Assembly: GCA_023266195.1 (NCBI GenBank)
Contig: JAHFRP010000014.1
Coordinates: forward strand, 1 to 59,050
Length of the DNA stretch: 59,050 nucleotides
From: Sulfuricella sp.
Lineage (GTDB): Bacteria; Pseudomonadota; Gammaproteobacteria; Burkholderiales; Sulfuricellaceae
Direction: 5' to 3'
The notes beneath the pieces are model-generated. The model was given only the letters and a program-made list of their open reading frames with translations, was not told where the DNA came from and searched no databases. A program made the translations under genes and the position numbers. Within the stretch, counting starts at the first letter, position 1, and every line of letters starts with the position of its first letter. Positions 44,318 through 52,973 of this stretch are shown in pieces.

Positions 44318-46165
44318 ATGAGCCACTTTGCTGGAATGGAAGAATTACTCCAGGATTTCCTGACGGAAGCCACCGAACTGCTGTCCGATGTGGACAACAA
44401 GCTGGTCGAACTGGAAAAGCGCCCCGACGACAAGGCGCTCTTGAATGACATTTTCCGCGGCTTCCACACCATCAAGGGTGGAGCAGGCTTCCTCAATGTC
44501 AACGACCTGGTCGAACTGTGTCACCGCACCGAAAACCTGTTCGACAAGCTGCGTACTGCCGAACTGGTTTTGACGCCGGAAATCATGGACGTGATTTTGA
44601 CCGCGACCGGGGTAGTACGCGACATGTTCGGCTCGCTGGCGCAGGCTCAGCTGCCGAGCTCCGCCGATGCCGCATTGCTGAAAGCCCTGGATGCGGTGCT
44701 GGCGGGTGAGAAAGCCACCATCGCAGCACTTTCCGCTCAAGCGAAACAACCCCCTTCCGCCCGCACCGAAGCCACGGCCAGCAGCGAATCCCGCGGTCCG
44801 GACTGGCATGCGCTGTACGACGGCATAACCGGGAAGCCGGTGGAAATCCAGATCGCAAACGAGGCCCCGGCGGCGCAGCCTCACGCAATACAAGCTGCAC
44901 AGCCCTTGCCCCAAACCGAGGCGGCGCCCCGCGCCAAATCCTCTGCCGTCGCCCCGCAAGCCGCCGCCAAGGAAACCACCATCCGCGTGGATACCGCACG
45001 GCTGGACATGGTGCTTAACCTGTCCGGCGAGATCGGCCTCACCAAGAACCGCCTGACCTGCCTGCGTGCCAACATCCTCCAGGGCAAGACCGATGGGGAA
45101 ACCCTCAAGGCTCTGGACGAAGCGGTCAGTCACCTGGATCTTCTGGTCGGCGACCTGCAAAACGCCGTGATGAAAACGCGGATGCAGCCGATCGGGCGCC
45201 TGTTCCAGAAATATCCGCGCCTCGCCCGCGACCTCGCGCGGCAATTGGGCAAGGACGTGGAACTCGTAATTTCGGGCGAAGAAACCGAAATCGATAAAAC
45301 CATGATCGAGGATCTGAACGATCCGCTGGTTCACCTGGTGCGCAACGCCGTGGATCATGGCGTGGAAAACTCCGAGGAGCGCATTGCCGCGGGCAAGCCG
45401 GTCAAGAGCCTGGTACGCCTTAGCGCGATGCAGGCGGGCGACCACATCGTCCTCGAGATCGCCGATGACGGCAAGGGCATGCGGCCCGACACCATCCGTC
45501 GCAAAGCCATCGAGAAAGGGCTGATTGACATTGAAGCTTCGAACAGCCTGGACGACAAACAGTCGCTCAACCTGATCTTCCTTCCCGGTTTTTCCATGAA
45601 GGACCAGATTTCGGACGTTTCCGGACGCGGCGTCGGCATGGATGTGGTGCGTACCAACATCCAGAAACTCAATGGCCGCATCGACATCAATTCGGTTGTG
45701 GGCCAAGGCACGACCATCACCATCTCGCTGCCGCTGACGCTGGCGATCCTGCCGGTACTGGTGGTACGTCTCGGCGACCAGCCGTTTGCCGTACCCCTGT
45801 CCATGGTGCGCGAGATCATCCCGATCAACTCAAATGAAATCCAGCGCGTGTCGGGTCGCGCCACCATGGTGGTGCGCGACGAAGTGTTGCCAGTGCGCTC
45901 GCTGGCCAGTTTGATCGGCTGGCCGCAGGACGGAATGCCGGCCTTCGGCGTGCTGATGCAGACCACGGTCACCACCTTTATCCTGGCGATAGACGGCTTT
46001 ATCGGTCGGGACGACGTGGTCATCAAGCCGCTGCACGATATCAAACCAAAGGGAGTCGCCGGCGCCACCCTCTCCGGCGACGGCCTGGTGGTTCTGGTTC
46101 TGGACATCGAGGAACTGCTCGACATGAACACCGCGCAAACGCGCGCATCCCTGTTTACCTCATAG
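44318..46165 (+). CDS. cheA: Chemotaxis histidine kinase CheA
   Basis: 615 aa. The HPt domain has GFHTIKGGAGFL with His50. An Ala/Pro/Thr-rich linker at about 125-225 takes the place where a P2 (CheY-docking) domain is usual; no clear P2 is seen. The dimerisation domain starts at ETTIRVDTARLDMVLNLSGE. The kinase has HLVRNAVDHGVENSEER and DDGKGMRPD. A C-terminal CheW-like domain (PVLVVRLGDQPFAVPLSMVREI) ends the protein. It relays receptor state to CheY. Confidence 0.95.
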   Translation: MSHFAGMEELLQDFLTEATELLSDVDNKLVELEKRPDDKALLNDIFRGFHTIKGGAGFLNVNDLVELCHRTENLFDKLRTAELVLTPEIMDVILTATGVVRDMFGSLAQAQLPSSADAALLKALDAVLAGEKATIAALSAQAKQPPSARTEATASSESRGPDWHALYDGITGKPVEIQIANEAPAAQPHAIQAAQPLPQTEAAPRAKSSAVAPQAAAKETTIRVDTARLDMVLNLSGEIGLTKNRLTCLRANILQGKTDGETLKALDEAVSHLDLLVGDLQNAVMKTRMQPIGRLFQKYPRLARDLARQLGKDVELVISGEETEIDKTMIEDLNDPLVHLVRNAVDHGVENSEERIAAGKPVKSLVRLSAMQAGDHIVLEIADDGKGMRPDTIRRKAIEKGLIDIEASNSLDDKQSLNLIFLPGFSMKDQISDVSGRGVGMDVVRTNIQKLNGRIDINSVVGQGTTITISLPLTLAILPVLVVRLGDQPFAVPLSMVREIIPINSNEIQRVSGRATMVVRDEVLPVRSLASLIGWPQDGMPAFGVLMQTTVTTFILAIDGFIGRDDVVIKPLHDIKPKGVAGATLSGDGLVVLVLDIEELLDMNTAQTRASLFTS

Positions 46166-46182
46166 GAAATATCACAGCCCCG

Positions 46183-47400
46183 ATGCACGATCATGTATTC
46201 ATCGGTCGCCAGCCGATTCTCGATATTCAGCAAAAAATAATCGGTTACGAACTTCTGTTTCGCCGCCACGCCGAGTCCACCGACGCCGCTTTCAGCGACG
46301 ACATGCTGGCCACCTTGAAAGTGTTGTCCAACACGCTCAGCAACATGGGGGCGGAATGGCTGCTCGGCGACAAGCTGGCATTCATCAACACGTCGTCGTC
46401 GATGTTGATGAGCGATTTCATCGAGCTGCTGCCAGTTGATCGCGCGGTGCTGGAAATCCTGGAAACGGCCCGGCCGACTCCGGACCTGCTGGACCGTTGC
46501 CGAGGCTTGCGCAGCCAGGGGTTCCTCCTGGCACTGGACGACTTCGAACTGTCGGATACCACCGCCCCATGGCTTGAAGTGGCGAATTTCATCAAGCTGG
46601 ACGTCCAGAAACTGACAAGGGAAGGCAAGCTCGAAGCACACGTCCGGGCGCTGGCAAAACATCCCGGCAAGCTAATCGCGGAAAAGGTCGAAACCATACA
46701 GGAATACAACCTGTGCAAACAACTGGGCTTCGCCTATTATCAGGGATTCTATTTCGCCCACCCGGAAACGCTGACCGCCAAGGTCATCCATCCCGCCTAC
46801 GCAGTGGTGCTGGAATTGCTCAACAAGGTACGCAACAACGCGGAAATCAAGGATATCGAACTATCGTTCAAGCGCGATGTGGCACTTTCCTTCAAGCTGT
46901 TGCGCTACATCAATTCAGTCGGGTTCGGCCTATCCTGTGAAATTCAGTCTCTCCGCCACGCCCTGGCAATTCTCGGGTACAAGCAGCTTTACCGCTGGCT
47001 GACGCTGCTGCTGGTCACCGCAGGCGAAGGCAATACTTCGTCTGCCCTGATGAAAACGGCCGTTACCCGCGGACGCCTGACAGAGTTGTTGGGCAATGAA
47101 ATGCTTGAGCCCGCCGACCGCGACAACCTGTTTATCGTCGGCGTGTTCTCGCTACTGGATGCAATGCTGGAAATGCCGATGGAAAAGATACTGGACGACC
47201 TGGCCCTGCCCGAATCCATCACCGACGCCCTGCTGCATAAACAAGGCATTTATGGCCCATTCCTGGAACTGGCAAAAGCGTGCGAAGGGGGCGATGCCGG
47301 CAATATCGAGAAACTCGCGTTTTCCCTACAGCTCGAATCGGAAAACATCAACCAGGCCCACCTTTCTGCGCTGGCCTGGGTGGAAACGCTCGGAATATAG
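46183..47400 (+). CDS. EAL/HDOD signalling protein (YuxH-type)
   Basis: 405 aa. The N-terminal EAL-like domain is degenerate: the family start FIGRQPILDIQQKIIGYELLFR has ELL in place of EAL, and later metal ligands are not obvious (ALDDFELSDTTAPWL), so cyclic-di-GMP hydrolysis is doubtful. The C-terminal HDOD domain follows from about residue 210 (DIELSFKRDVALSFKLLRYINSVGFG). Proteins of this group regulate motility or competence by protein contacts. It starts 18 nt after cheA, so it probably belongs to the chemotaxis operon. Confidence 0.88.
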   Translation: MHDHVFIGRQPILDIQQKIIGYELLFRRHAESTDAAFSDDMLATLKVLSNTLSNMGAEWLLGDKLAFINTSSSMLMSDFIELLPVDRAVLEILETARPTPDLLDRCRGLRSQGFLLALDDFELSDTTAPWLEVANFIKLDVQKLTREGKLEAHVRALAKHPGKLIAEKVETIQEYNLCKQLGFAYYQGFYFAHPETLTAKVIHPAYAVVLELLNKVRNNAEIKDIELSFKRDVALSFKLLRYINSVGFGLSCEIQSLRHALAILGYKQLYRWLTLLLVTAGEGNTSSALMKTAVTRGRLTELLGNEMLEPADRDNLFIVGVFSLLDAMLEMPMEKILDDLALPESITDALLHKQGIYGPFLELAKACEGGDAGNIEKLAFSLQLESENINQAHLSALAWVETLGI

Positions 47401-47410
47401 CTCCAGAAAC

Positions 47411-47794
47411 TCAGCCGTTCACCGGCTCCCGCTTTGCGCCGGCCTGTTTCATGCGATCCAGATACTGTTGCCATAGGCCGGCTTGATTGACGCCCAGGCC
47501 GTACAGGTAATCCCACGAATAAAGTCCGCTGTCGTGGCCGTCCGAAAAAACCAGCTGCACCGCGTAGCTGCCGACCGGCCGAATATCGGCAATCTCGACG
47601 TTCTTCTTGCCCACCTGCAGCACCTCCTCGCCGGGGCCATGGCCGCGAACCTCGGCTGACGGCGAATAAACCCGCAGGAACTCGCAAGGCAATTCGAAGC
47701 GCTTGCCGTCCGAAAAGGCGACTTCCAGCACGTGCGATTTCTGGTGCAACTTGATCTCTGTCGGCAAGGGGGTGTTGCCATCCAATCCAGCCAT
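47411..47794 (-). CDS. DUF971 (GBBH-like N-terminal) protein
   Basis: 127 aa. The DUF971 domain covers most of the chain (TEIKLHQKSHVLEVAFSDGKRFELPCEFLRVYSPSAEVRGH, GSYAVQLVFSDGHDSGLYSWDYLYGLG). This domain is found alone in proteobacteria or fused to Mrp/ApbC ATPases and carnitine-type hydroxylases; its role is unclear, with iron-sulfur related work suspected. It converges with the EAL/HDOD gene. Confidence 0.88.
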   Translation of the reverse strand: MAGLDGNTPLPTEIKLHQKSHVLEVAFSDGKRFELPCEFLRVYSPSAEVRGHGPGEEVLQVGKKNVEIADIRPVGSYAVQLVFSDGHDSGLYSWDYLYGLGVNQAGLWQQYLDRMKQAGAKREPVNG

Positions 47795-47880
47795 GTTTCT
47801 TCTTCCTTTCGGCGCGGAGCCGGCACCGAACCGACTTCATCGATTGATCGTAATTTCCGGATATTATACCCCAAATGCGC

Positions 47881-48747
47881 CTATTTGCTGCCGTCCCCAC
47901 CGACTGCGACCAATAGCCGATCCATCCATCTACCGGGGAGGAACCGTTTCAGTGTCGCGAACAAATGCGTAGGAACCGTCACGTAATAGCGCATCCGCGG
48001 ACGCCGGCTCTCCAGCGCATGGATCACCTTTTCCAGCACGGCATCGGGAGGGAGCGTGAACGGCACGGCGGCGCCTGCCTTGGCCAGGCGCCGCTCCATG
48101 GCGCGGTAGCGGTCGCAGTGCAAGCTGCGGTTCGCATCGATGTTGCGCCGGTAGGCTTCGTAGGAATTTGCCCTGAAGCGGCTTTCGACCGGCCCCGGCT
48201 CGATCAGGCAAACCCGAATGCCGCTACCGCGCAATTCCAGCCGCAGCGTATCGGTAATCCCTTCCAGGGCATATTTGCTCGCGGTATAAGCGCCGCGGTA
48301 GGGCAAGGCGACCAAACCGAGCACCGAACTGTTCTGGATAATCCGTCCACCCCCTTGGGCCCGCATCACTGGAATAATCAAATTGGTCAATTCCACAGTG
48401 CCAAACAGATTGGTTTCGAATTGCTCGCGCAAAACTTCGCGCCGCAAATCCTCGACCGCGCCGGGCTGGCCGTAGGCGCCGTTGTTGAACAACGCATAAA
48501 GCCGCCCGGCACTGCGCGACAGAACCTCGTCCACCGCCCTGTGGATGGATGCGGAATCCGCGAGATCGAGCTGCACGCTTTCCAACCCGATAGCTTGCAG
48601 CGCCCGCACATCGTCCAGCTTGCGCGCAGCGGCAAAGACGCGGTAGCCACGCCGCGCCAGCCCGATGGCGGCACAGTGTCCGATTCCGGTGGAACAACCT
48701 GTAATCAGAACGCTGCCATTCTTAAAGTTCATTTTCCCATCCGACAT
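47881..48747 (-). CDS. Short-chain dehydrogenase/reductase
   Basis: 288-aa classical SDR. The nucleotide-binding motif TGCSTGIG lies near residue 15; NNGAYG, an active-site Ser in NSSVLG and the YxxxK pair in YRGAYTASKYALEG follow. The Arg after the first strand (AAARK) suggests NADP(H). Substrate unknown; the long C-terminal tail with Tyr and Pro (RPRMRYYVTVPTHLFATLKRFLPG) is typical of SDRs acting on lipid-like or retinol-like substrates. It stands alone between the DUF971 gene and a divergent unknown. Confidence 0.88.
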   Translation of the reverse strand: MSDGKMNFKNGSVLITGCSTGIGHCAAIGLARRGYRVFAAARKLDDVRALQAIGLESVQLDLADSASIHRAVDEVLSRSAGRLYALFNNGAYGQPGAVEDLRREVLREQFETNLFGTVELTNLIIPVMRAQGGGRIIQNSSVLGLVALPYRGAYTASKYALEGITDTLRLELRGSGIRVCLIEPGPVESRFRANSYEAYRRNIDANRSLHCDRYRAMERRLAKAGAAVPFTLPPDAVLEKVIHALESRRPRMRYYVTVPTHLFATLKRFLPGRWMDRLLVAVGGDGSK

Positions 48748-48861
48748 TTTTTGTGGAAAATCATACCAGTTACCACCGCAAAGGAATATAGTGGCAAAAT
48801 CATCAATGCCTCATCAAGCCCGACGAGGCAAATTTATACGTTAGCTAACGGCCGAGACACG

Positions 48862-49344
48862 ATGGCGCTGAATCTTGAAAACGCTCTGGCAAGGATCGCA
48901 GAACTGGAAAATCGTATGACCAGGCTGGAACACCTGGTCATCGGCAGTTCCGAATTGGGGATCAAATCCCACCCGCCGGGCACCCTTCCCCAGTTTAGCG
49001 ATCTCCCCGTCCTCACCCACGGCGATCCGCCTTTGCCCCAACTGGACTCGGCACTGGTCGAAACGTTCCTGGACGCCCGGCACAAACGCCCCCCTCCCCC
49101 CGAAAGTCTCGACGTCAAGTCTGCAATCGAGGTGGCGTTCCCCAAAATCATGGAAAAAATCATCCTGATTTGGGGCCACCCGGAATGCGAAAAATTCCTC
49201 AACAACCTGATGATCGACGATCGTGGCAACCGCCAGGGTTTCAACATGAATGTCATGGGAGAACTAATGCTGCTCGCTGCACTCGCCGAGCATGGCGATC
49301 CCGATATGTGGGCGGATTTCGTTAAAATCGGCGACCGCCGCTAA
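48862..49344 (+). CDS. Unknown protein with N-terminal coiled coil
   Basis: 160 aa from the ATG at 48862; the frame is open far upstream through the SDR gene on the other strand, so that part is dismissed. Residues 1-28 form a heptad-like helix (LENALARIAELENRMTRLEHLV). A Pro-rich middle and an alpha-helical end (AFPKIMEKIILIWGHPECEKFLNNLMIDDRGNRQGFNMNVMGELMLLAAL) follow. No family was recognised; the C-terminal part looks like a small conserved fold. It lies upstream of mlaA. Confidence 0.55.
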   Translation: MALNLENALARIAELENRMTRLEHLVIGSSELGIKSHPPGTLPQFSDLPVLTHGDPPLPQLDSALVETFLDARHKRPPPPESLDVKSAIEVAFPKIMEKIILIWGHPECEKFLNNLMIDDRGNRQGFNMNVMGELMLLAALAEHGDPDMWADFVKIGDRR

Positions 49345-49405
49345 CGCCGTTGCCGCGGAAACCCGATATAACGCAACTTTCCTGATGGCACAGGAAAATC
49401 GTTGT

Positions 49406-49411
49406 TATAAT
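49406..49411 (+). promoter_or_regulatory. Possible -10 box for mlaA
   Basis: A TATAAT hexamer lies 38 bp before the mlaA start. No good -35 is seen at the right distance, so the assignment is weak. Confidence 0.3.
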
Positions 49412-49448
49412 ACCGCAGTACAATAATCAAGTTCTGGATCTGGAAAAA

Positions 49449-50189
49449 ATGCGCGTACCTTCATTCAAACTCCCCGCCGCCATCCTGCTGAGCCTGGGTC
49501 TGCTCGGCTGCGCCACCAATGGCGACCGCCACGATCCGCTGGAACCGCTCAACCGCGGTATTTACGGATTCAATGACGCGATCGACAAGGCCGTGATCAA
49601 ACCGGTCGCCACAGGATACAAGGAAGCCATGCCGAGCCCGGTACGCACCGCCGTCGGCAATTTCTTCTCCAACCTGGACGATGTGCTGGTGGTATTCAAT
49701 GACCTTCTCCAGTTCAAGCTCGATCAGGCCGCCTCCGATTTCAGTCGCCTGACGTGGAATACGACCGCAGGGGTCGGCGGCCTGATCGACATTGGCACAT
49801 CTTTCGATCTGCCCAAGCACAATGAAGATTTCGGGCAAACGCTGGGACATTGGGGCGTAGCAAGCGGTCCTTACCTGGTGCTGCCTTTCTTCGGCCCCAG
49901 TACATTCCGCGACGCGGTGGGGCGCGTGGTGGACAGTCATTATGACCCGCTTTGGCGGCATAAGCCGGTTGACGAACGCAATGCGGCGATTGCCGCTGAC
50001 ACCGTGGACGCCCGGTCGCGGCTGCTCGATAGCCAAAAGGTAATGGATGAAGCCGCGCTCGACCCCTATACCTTCCTGCGCGATGCTTACCTGCAGCACC
50101 GCCGCGCCCTGGTTTATGATGGCAAGCCGCCGCCGGAAAAACTCGACGATGACGACGATGCTCCGGCCGCACCGACCGCTCCCCGCTGA
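49449..50189 (+). CDS. mlaA: MlaA (VacJ) outer membrane lipoprotein
   Basis: 246 aa. A signal peptide with lipobox LLGC (Cys about residue 21) is followed by the conserved MlaA stretch DPLEPLNRGIYGFNDAIDKAVIKPVATGYKEAMPSPVR and VLPFFGPSTFRDAVGRVVD. It removes misplaced phospholipid from the outer leaflet of the outer membrane and hands it to MlaC. The Asp/Ala/Pro-rich tail is variable in the family. No other mla gene is in the window. Confidence 0.95.
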   Translation: MRVPSFKLPAAILLSLGLLGCATNGDRHDPLEPLNRGIYGFNDAIDKAVIKPVATGYKEAMPSPVRTAVGNFFSNLDDVLVVFNDLLQFKLDQAASDFSRLTWNTTAGVGGLIDIGTSFDLPKHNEDFGQTLGHWGVASGPYLVLPFFGPSTFRDAVGRVVDSHYDPLWRHKPVDERNAAIAADTVDARSRLLDSQKVMDEAALDPYTFLRDAYLQHRRALVYDGKPPPEKLDDDDDAPAAPTAPR

Positions 50190-50221
50190 GCCATAAAAAC
50201 CTGCTGTGGCGAGGCCGCAAA

Positions 50222-51148
50222 TCAAAAATTTGCGACTTCGACTTCGAGATAGGCGCGGCTGATATTCCCACCCATGGTTGTCTCATATTCCTTCAGCCCC
50301 TTCCAGCCGTCCAGATTCAACGCGCCGCGAATCTCGCTGTCGGTCAGCCCCTTCTTGTAGCCCGCTTCGACCCCTGCATAAAAATCGGTCATGATCCGTT
50401 GCAGCCGGACCACATCAGGCATGGTCATCAATGGCCCGTGGCCGGGCACGATGGCGGCCGCATCGAAATCCTGAACCTTGGCAAGCGCCCCGATCCAGTT
50501 ATGGATATTCGCGTCGCGCATGTTGGGAATGATCGTGTTGACCAGGATATCGCCGCCGATCAGGATTTTGTCGTCCGGCAAATAGACCATCATGTCTCCC
50601 GGCGTATGGGAGCCGTGCGGCACCCATAACACCAGCCTGACGCCCTGTAGATTCCGCTCGGCGCGGGTGTCCTCCGCGAACGTCAGGCTTGCCGGAACCG
50701 GTCGGGTATTGGGAAGCTTGTGCCCGATCATGCTTTCCATGATCCGCACCCAATCCATGCCGGTTTTCTCGACCAGCACCTTGCATTGCTCCGAGCTGAG
50801 GATTTCCGCCCCCTTGAACGCCACGTTACCCAAAGTATGATCGCCGTGGTGATGAGTATTGATGACATGAGTCACCGGCTTGGGCGTAATCCGCGCAATC
50901 GTCCGGTCGATCTGCCTGCCGACCTCGTCGGTGCCTCCGCTGTCCACCAGGATAACGCCCTGGTCGCCGACGATGACCGTGCTGTTCACCATGTAGCCCT
51001 GGTTGTGCGCACTCGGCTGGCCCAGCGGTCCGAGCAAGACGTAAACGCGCTCATTGATTTTTACCACCTTGGGCTCGGGCATTTTGCCGTCGGCGCAAAC
51101 CGTACCCGAAAAAACCAGGATAGCCAAAAACAAGAAAATGCGTTTCAT
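50222..51148 (-). CDS. Periplasmic MBL-fold hydrolase next to soeABC
   Basis: 308 aa from the ATG at 51148. The Sec signal MKRIFLFLAILVFSGTVCA is followed by a metallo-beta-lactamase domain with VINTHHHGDHTLGN (HxHxDH), HGSHTPGDMMVYLPDDKILIGGD and VPGHGP. It resembles the periplasmic MBL proteins found beside methanol or sulfur oxidation genes (SoxH/quinoprotein-relay type). The start is 19 nt after the soeC stop, so it is the fourth gene of that operon. A role in sulfur oxidation is inferred only from position. Confidence 0.82.
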   Translation of the reverse strand: MKRIFLFLAILVFSGTVCADGKMPEPKVVKINERVYVLLGPLGQPSAHNQGYMVNSTVIVGDQGVILVDSGGTDEVGRQIDRTIARITPKPVTHVINTHHHGDHTLGNVAFKGAEILSSEQCKVLVEKTGMDWVRIMESMIGHKLPNTRPVPASLTFAEDTRAERNLQGVRLVLWVPHGSHTPGDMMVYLPDDKILIGGDILVNTIIPNMRDANIHNWIGALAKVQDFDAAAIVPGHGPLMTMPDVVRLQRIMTDFYAGVEAGYKKGLTDSEIRGALNLDGWKGLKEYETTMGGNISRAYLEVEVANF

Positions 51149-51167
51149 GAGGTGCCCCAGTGATCGT

Positions 51168-52148
51168 TCAGGAAATCGCCTGATAGTAAAGATTTTGTGG
51201 ATGATTGGCCTGGGCAAAGAAAAACCAGCGCTCGGCCAGAAGCCCGGCGTACTGGGTCAGGAAGGCCGCGGAGAAGAAGGCGCCGGCCAGCGAACTCAAC
51301 GCGCCGCCCAGAAGCAGCAAGGGCATGACGAACGCCCCCAGCAAGAACAGCCACTTGACCGAGCGCAGCAGCCTTACCGGCTTGCCGTGGAAGAACTCGC
51401 GCGTGTTGAACGAACCGCCCATGAAGCCTTGCGCTTTCTGGGCAACCTGGACATGGCGCACACCGATCGCCGTTTGCAGCGTGGATTTCGGCTTTAGGCG
51501 GGCGTTGCGCACCAGCGAAGCGGCGCGGGTCAGCAGGCCGGCGAAGGTGATGATCATCGCCCAGGTTCCGTAGAACCTGACCATATCGGGCGCGGAGTAG
51601 ACCGAGAAGGCCGCCGCCAGCGTAAAGCCCGAGGCGCTGCCCAACAGCAGGTAATTGACGACGGTCAGCGGGCTGTGCCATTCCTGCAGGAATTTCAGGC
51701 AGGCGTAAATCATCGCCGTGCAAACGAACAAGGCCAGACACAGCACCGTTCCCACCGCGCCAAGCACCAGGGAAAGATCGAGCGGGAGCGACTCGCCGAG
51801 GATCGCGATCTGGGGATTCCAGCCGGTGTAATGTACTGCGGCGTAAAGAAACACCGTGCCCATGAACGACGGCAGTACGATGACCTCGCGCGACAGCCAC
51901 GACGTGCGCCATTTGGCTGCGGAGCGCCAGGCTCGTTCCGGATGGCCAAGATGGAAAAAGGAAGCGGCCAGCCCGGCAATCAGGAACAGCAGCGCCAACG
52001 CGCTGCCGCCGGCGTAGAAGCCGCCCTCCGCCTGGGTCGGCAGCACATGGATCAAGGAATACACCTGGCCGGTATACAGCGCAAGAAACAGCCCCTGGCC
52101 GACGCCGATCAGGGTGGTAAGGAAGATGACTGAAAAAGCGGGATGCAT
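51168..52148 (-). CDS. soeC: Sulfite dehydrogenase membrane subunit SoeC (DmsC-like)
   Basis: 326-aa polytopic membrane protein of the DmsC/NrfD type with about eight helices (FSVIFLTTLIGVGQGLFLALYTGQVYSLI, SALALLFLIAGLAASFFHLGHPERAW, EVIVLPSFMGTVFLYAAVHYTGW). Such anchors exchange electrons with the quinone pool. With soeA and soeB it forms a cytoplasm-facing sulfite:quinone oxidoreductase. A perfect 29-bp inverted repeat separates it from soeB. DMSO or polysulfide reductase anchors look alike, so the assignment rests on the A subunit. Confidence 0.75.
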   Translation of the reverse strand: MHPAFSVIFLTTLIGVGQGLFLALYTGQVYSLIHVLPTQAEGGFYAGGSALALLFLIAGLAASFFHLGHPERAWRSAAKWRTSWLSREVIVLPSFMGTVFLYAAVHYTGWNPQIAILGESLPLDLSLVLGAVGTVLCLALFVCTAMIYACLKFLQEWHSPLTVVNYLLLGSASGFTLAAAFSVYSAPDMVRFYGTWAMIITFAGLLTRAASLVRNARLKPKSTLQTAIGVRHVQVAQKAQGFMGGSFNTREFFHGKPVRLLRSVKWLFLLGAFVMPLLLLGGALSSLAGAFFSAAFLTQYAGLLAERWFFFAQANHPQNLYYQAIS

Positions 52149-52167
52149 GAAAAACTCCTGAGTCGCC

Positions 52168-52230
52168 TGTAGGAGCGGCCTCCCGGCCGCGATGGTTGCT
52201 GACCATCGCGGCCGGGAGGCCGCTCCTACA
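52168..52230. repeat. Perfect 29-bp inverted repeat between soeB and soeC
   Basis: Arms 52168-52196 and 52202-52230 are exact reverse complements (TGTAGGAGCGGCC... and ...GGCCGCTCCTACA) around TGCTG. This is the GTAGGAGCGGCC repeat type known from many proteobacteria. It would form a very stable hairpin within the operon mRNA. Confidence 0.9.
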
Positions 52231-52235
52231 GATAG

Positions 52236-52973
52236 TTACCAACTGGTCACATCGTCCAGCGAAGGCTCGTTCTGGTCCGGCTTCGGCAGCTGGCGCTCCT
52301 TCTTGAGCGGGTTGTCGGCGCGAATCAGTTCGTCGGTGTGTATCCTGATCTGGGTCTTGCGCCGCGGCAAATAATGGTTGGACGGCTTGGTGCCCCACTC
52401 CGGCATCAGCTGGTAGCCGCCGCTTTCGCGGATCGCCTCGGACACGGCCGAATCCGGGTCGTGCACATCGCCGAACAGACGCGCGCTGGTCGGGCAGGCC
52501 ATCACGCAGGCGGGCCTGCGCTCGGCTTCGGGCAGGCTCAGATCGTAGATGCGGTCGACGCACAGCGTGCACTTCTTCATCACCTTCTGGTGCTCGTCGA
52601 TTTCCCGCACGCCGTAGGGGCAGGCCCAGGAGCAATATTTGCAGCCGATGCACTTGTCGTAATCCACCAGCACGATGCCGTCCTCCTTGCGCTTGTACGA
52701 CGCGCCGGTCGGGCACACCGGCACGCACGGCGGCTCCTCGCAATGCAGGCAGGACTTGGGGAAATGCACCGTTTCCGTTTTGGGAAAGCAGCCCACTTCG
52801 TAGGTCTGCACCCGGTTGAAGAACGTGCCGGTCGGGTCGGCGCCGTAAGGGCGGTCGTCCGACATGGCGCCGGCCGCGCCGGAAGTGTTCCATTCCTTGC
52901 AGCTGGTGACGCAGGCATGACAGCCGACGCAGACGTTGAGATCGATGACGAGAGCGAGCTGGGTCATTTCCAT
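52236..52973 (-). CDS. soeB: Sulfite dehydrogenase iron-sulfur subunit SoeB
   Basis: 245-aa ferredoxin-type subunit with four cysteine clusters: CVGCHACVTSCKEW near residue 15, CLHCEEPPCVPVCPTG, CIGCKYCSWACPYG and CTLCVDRIYD with ACVMACPTS, as in DMSO-reductase-family electron-transfer subunits carrying four [4Fe-4S] centres. No signal peptide. It passes electrons between SoeA and SoeC. Its start overlaps the soeA stop by 10 nt. Confidence 0.85.
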   Translation of the reverse strand: MEMTQLALVIDLNVCVGCHACVTSCKEWNTSGAAGAMSDDRPYGADPTGTFFNRVQTYEVGCFPKTETVHFPKSCLHCEEPPCVPVCPTGASYKRKEDGIVLVDYDKCIGCKYCSWACPYGVREIDEHQKVMKKCTLCVDRIYDLSLPEAERRPACVMACPTSARLFGDVHDPDSAVSEAIRESGGYQLMPEWGTKPSNHYLPRRKTQIRIHTDELIRADNPLKKERQLPKPDQNEPSLDDVTSW

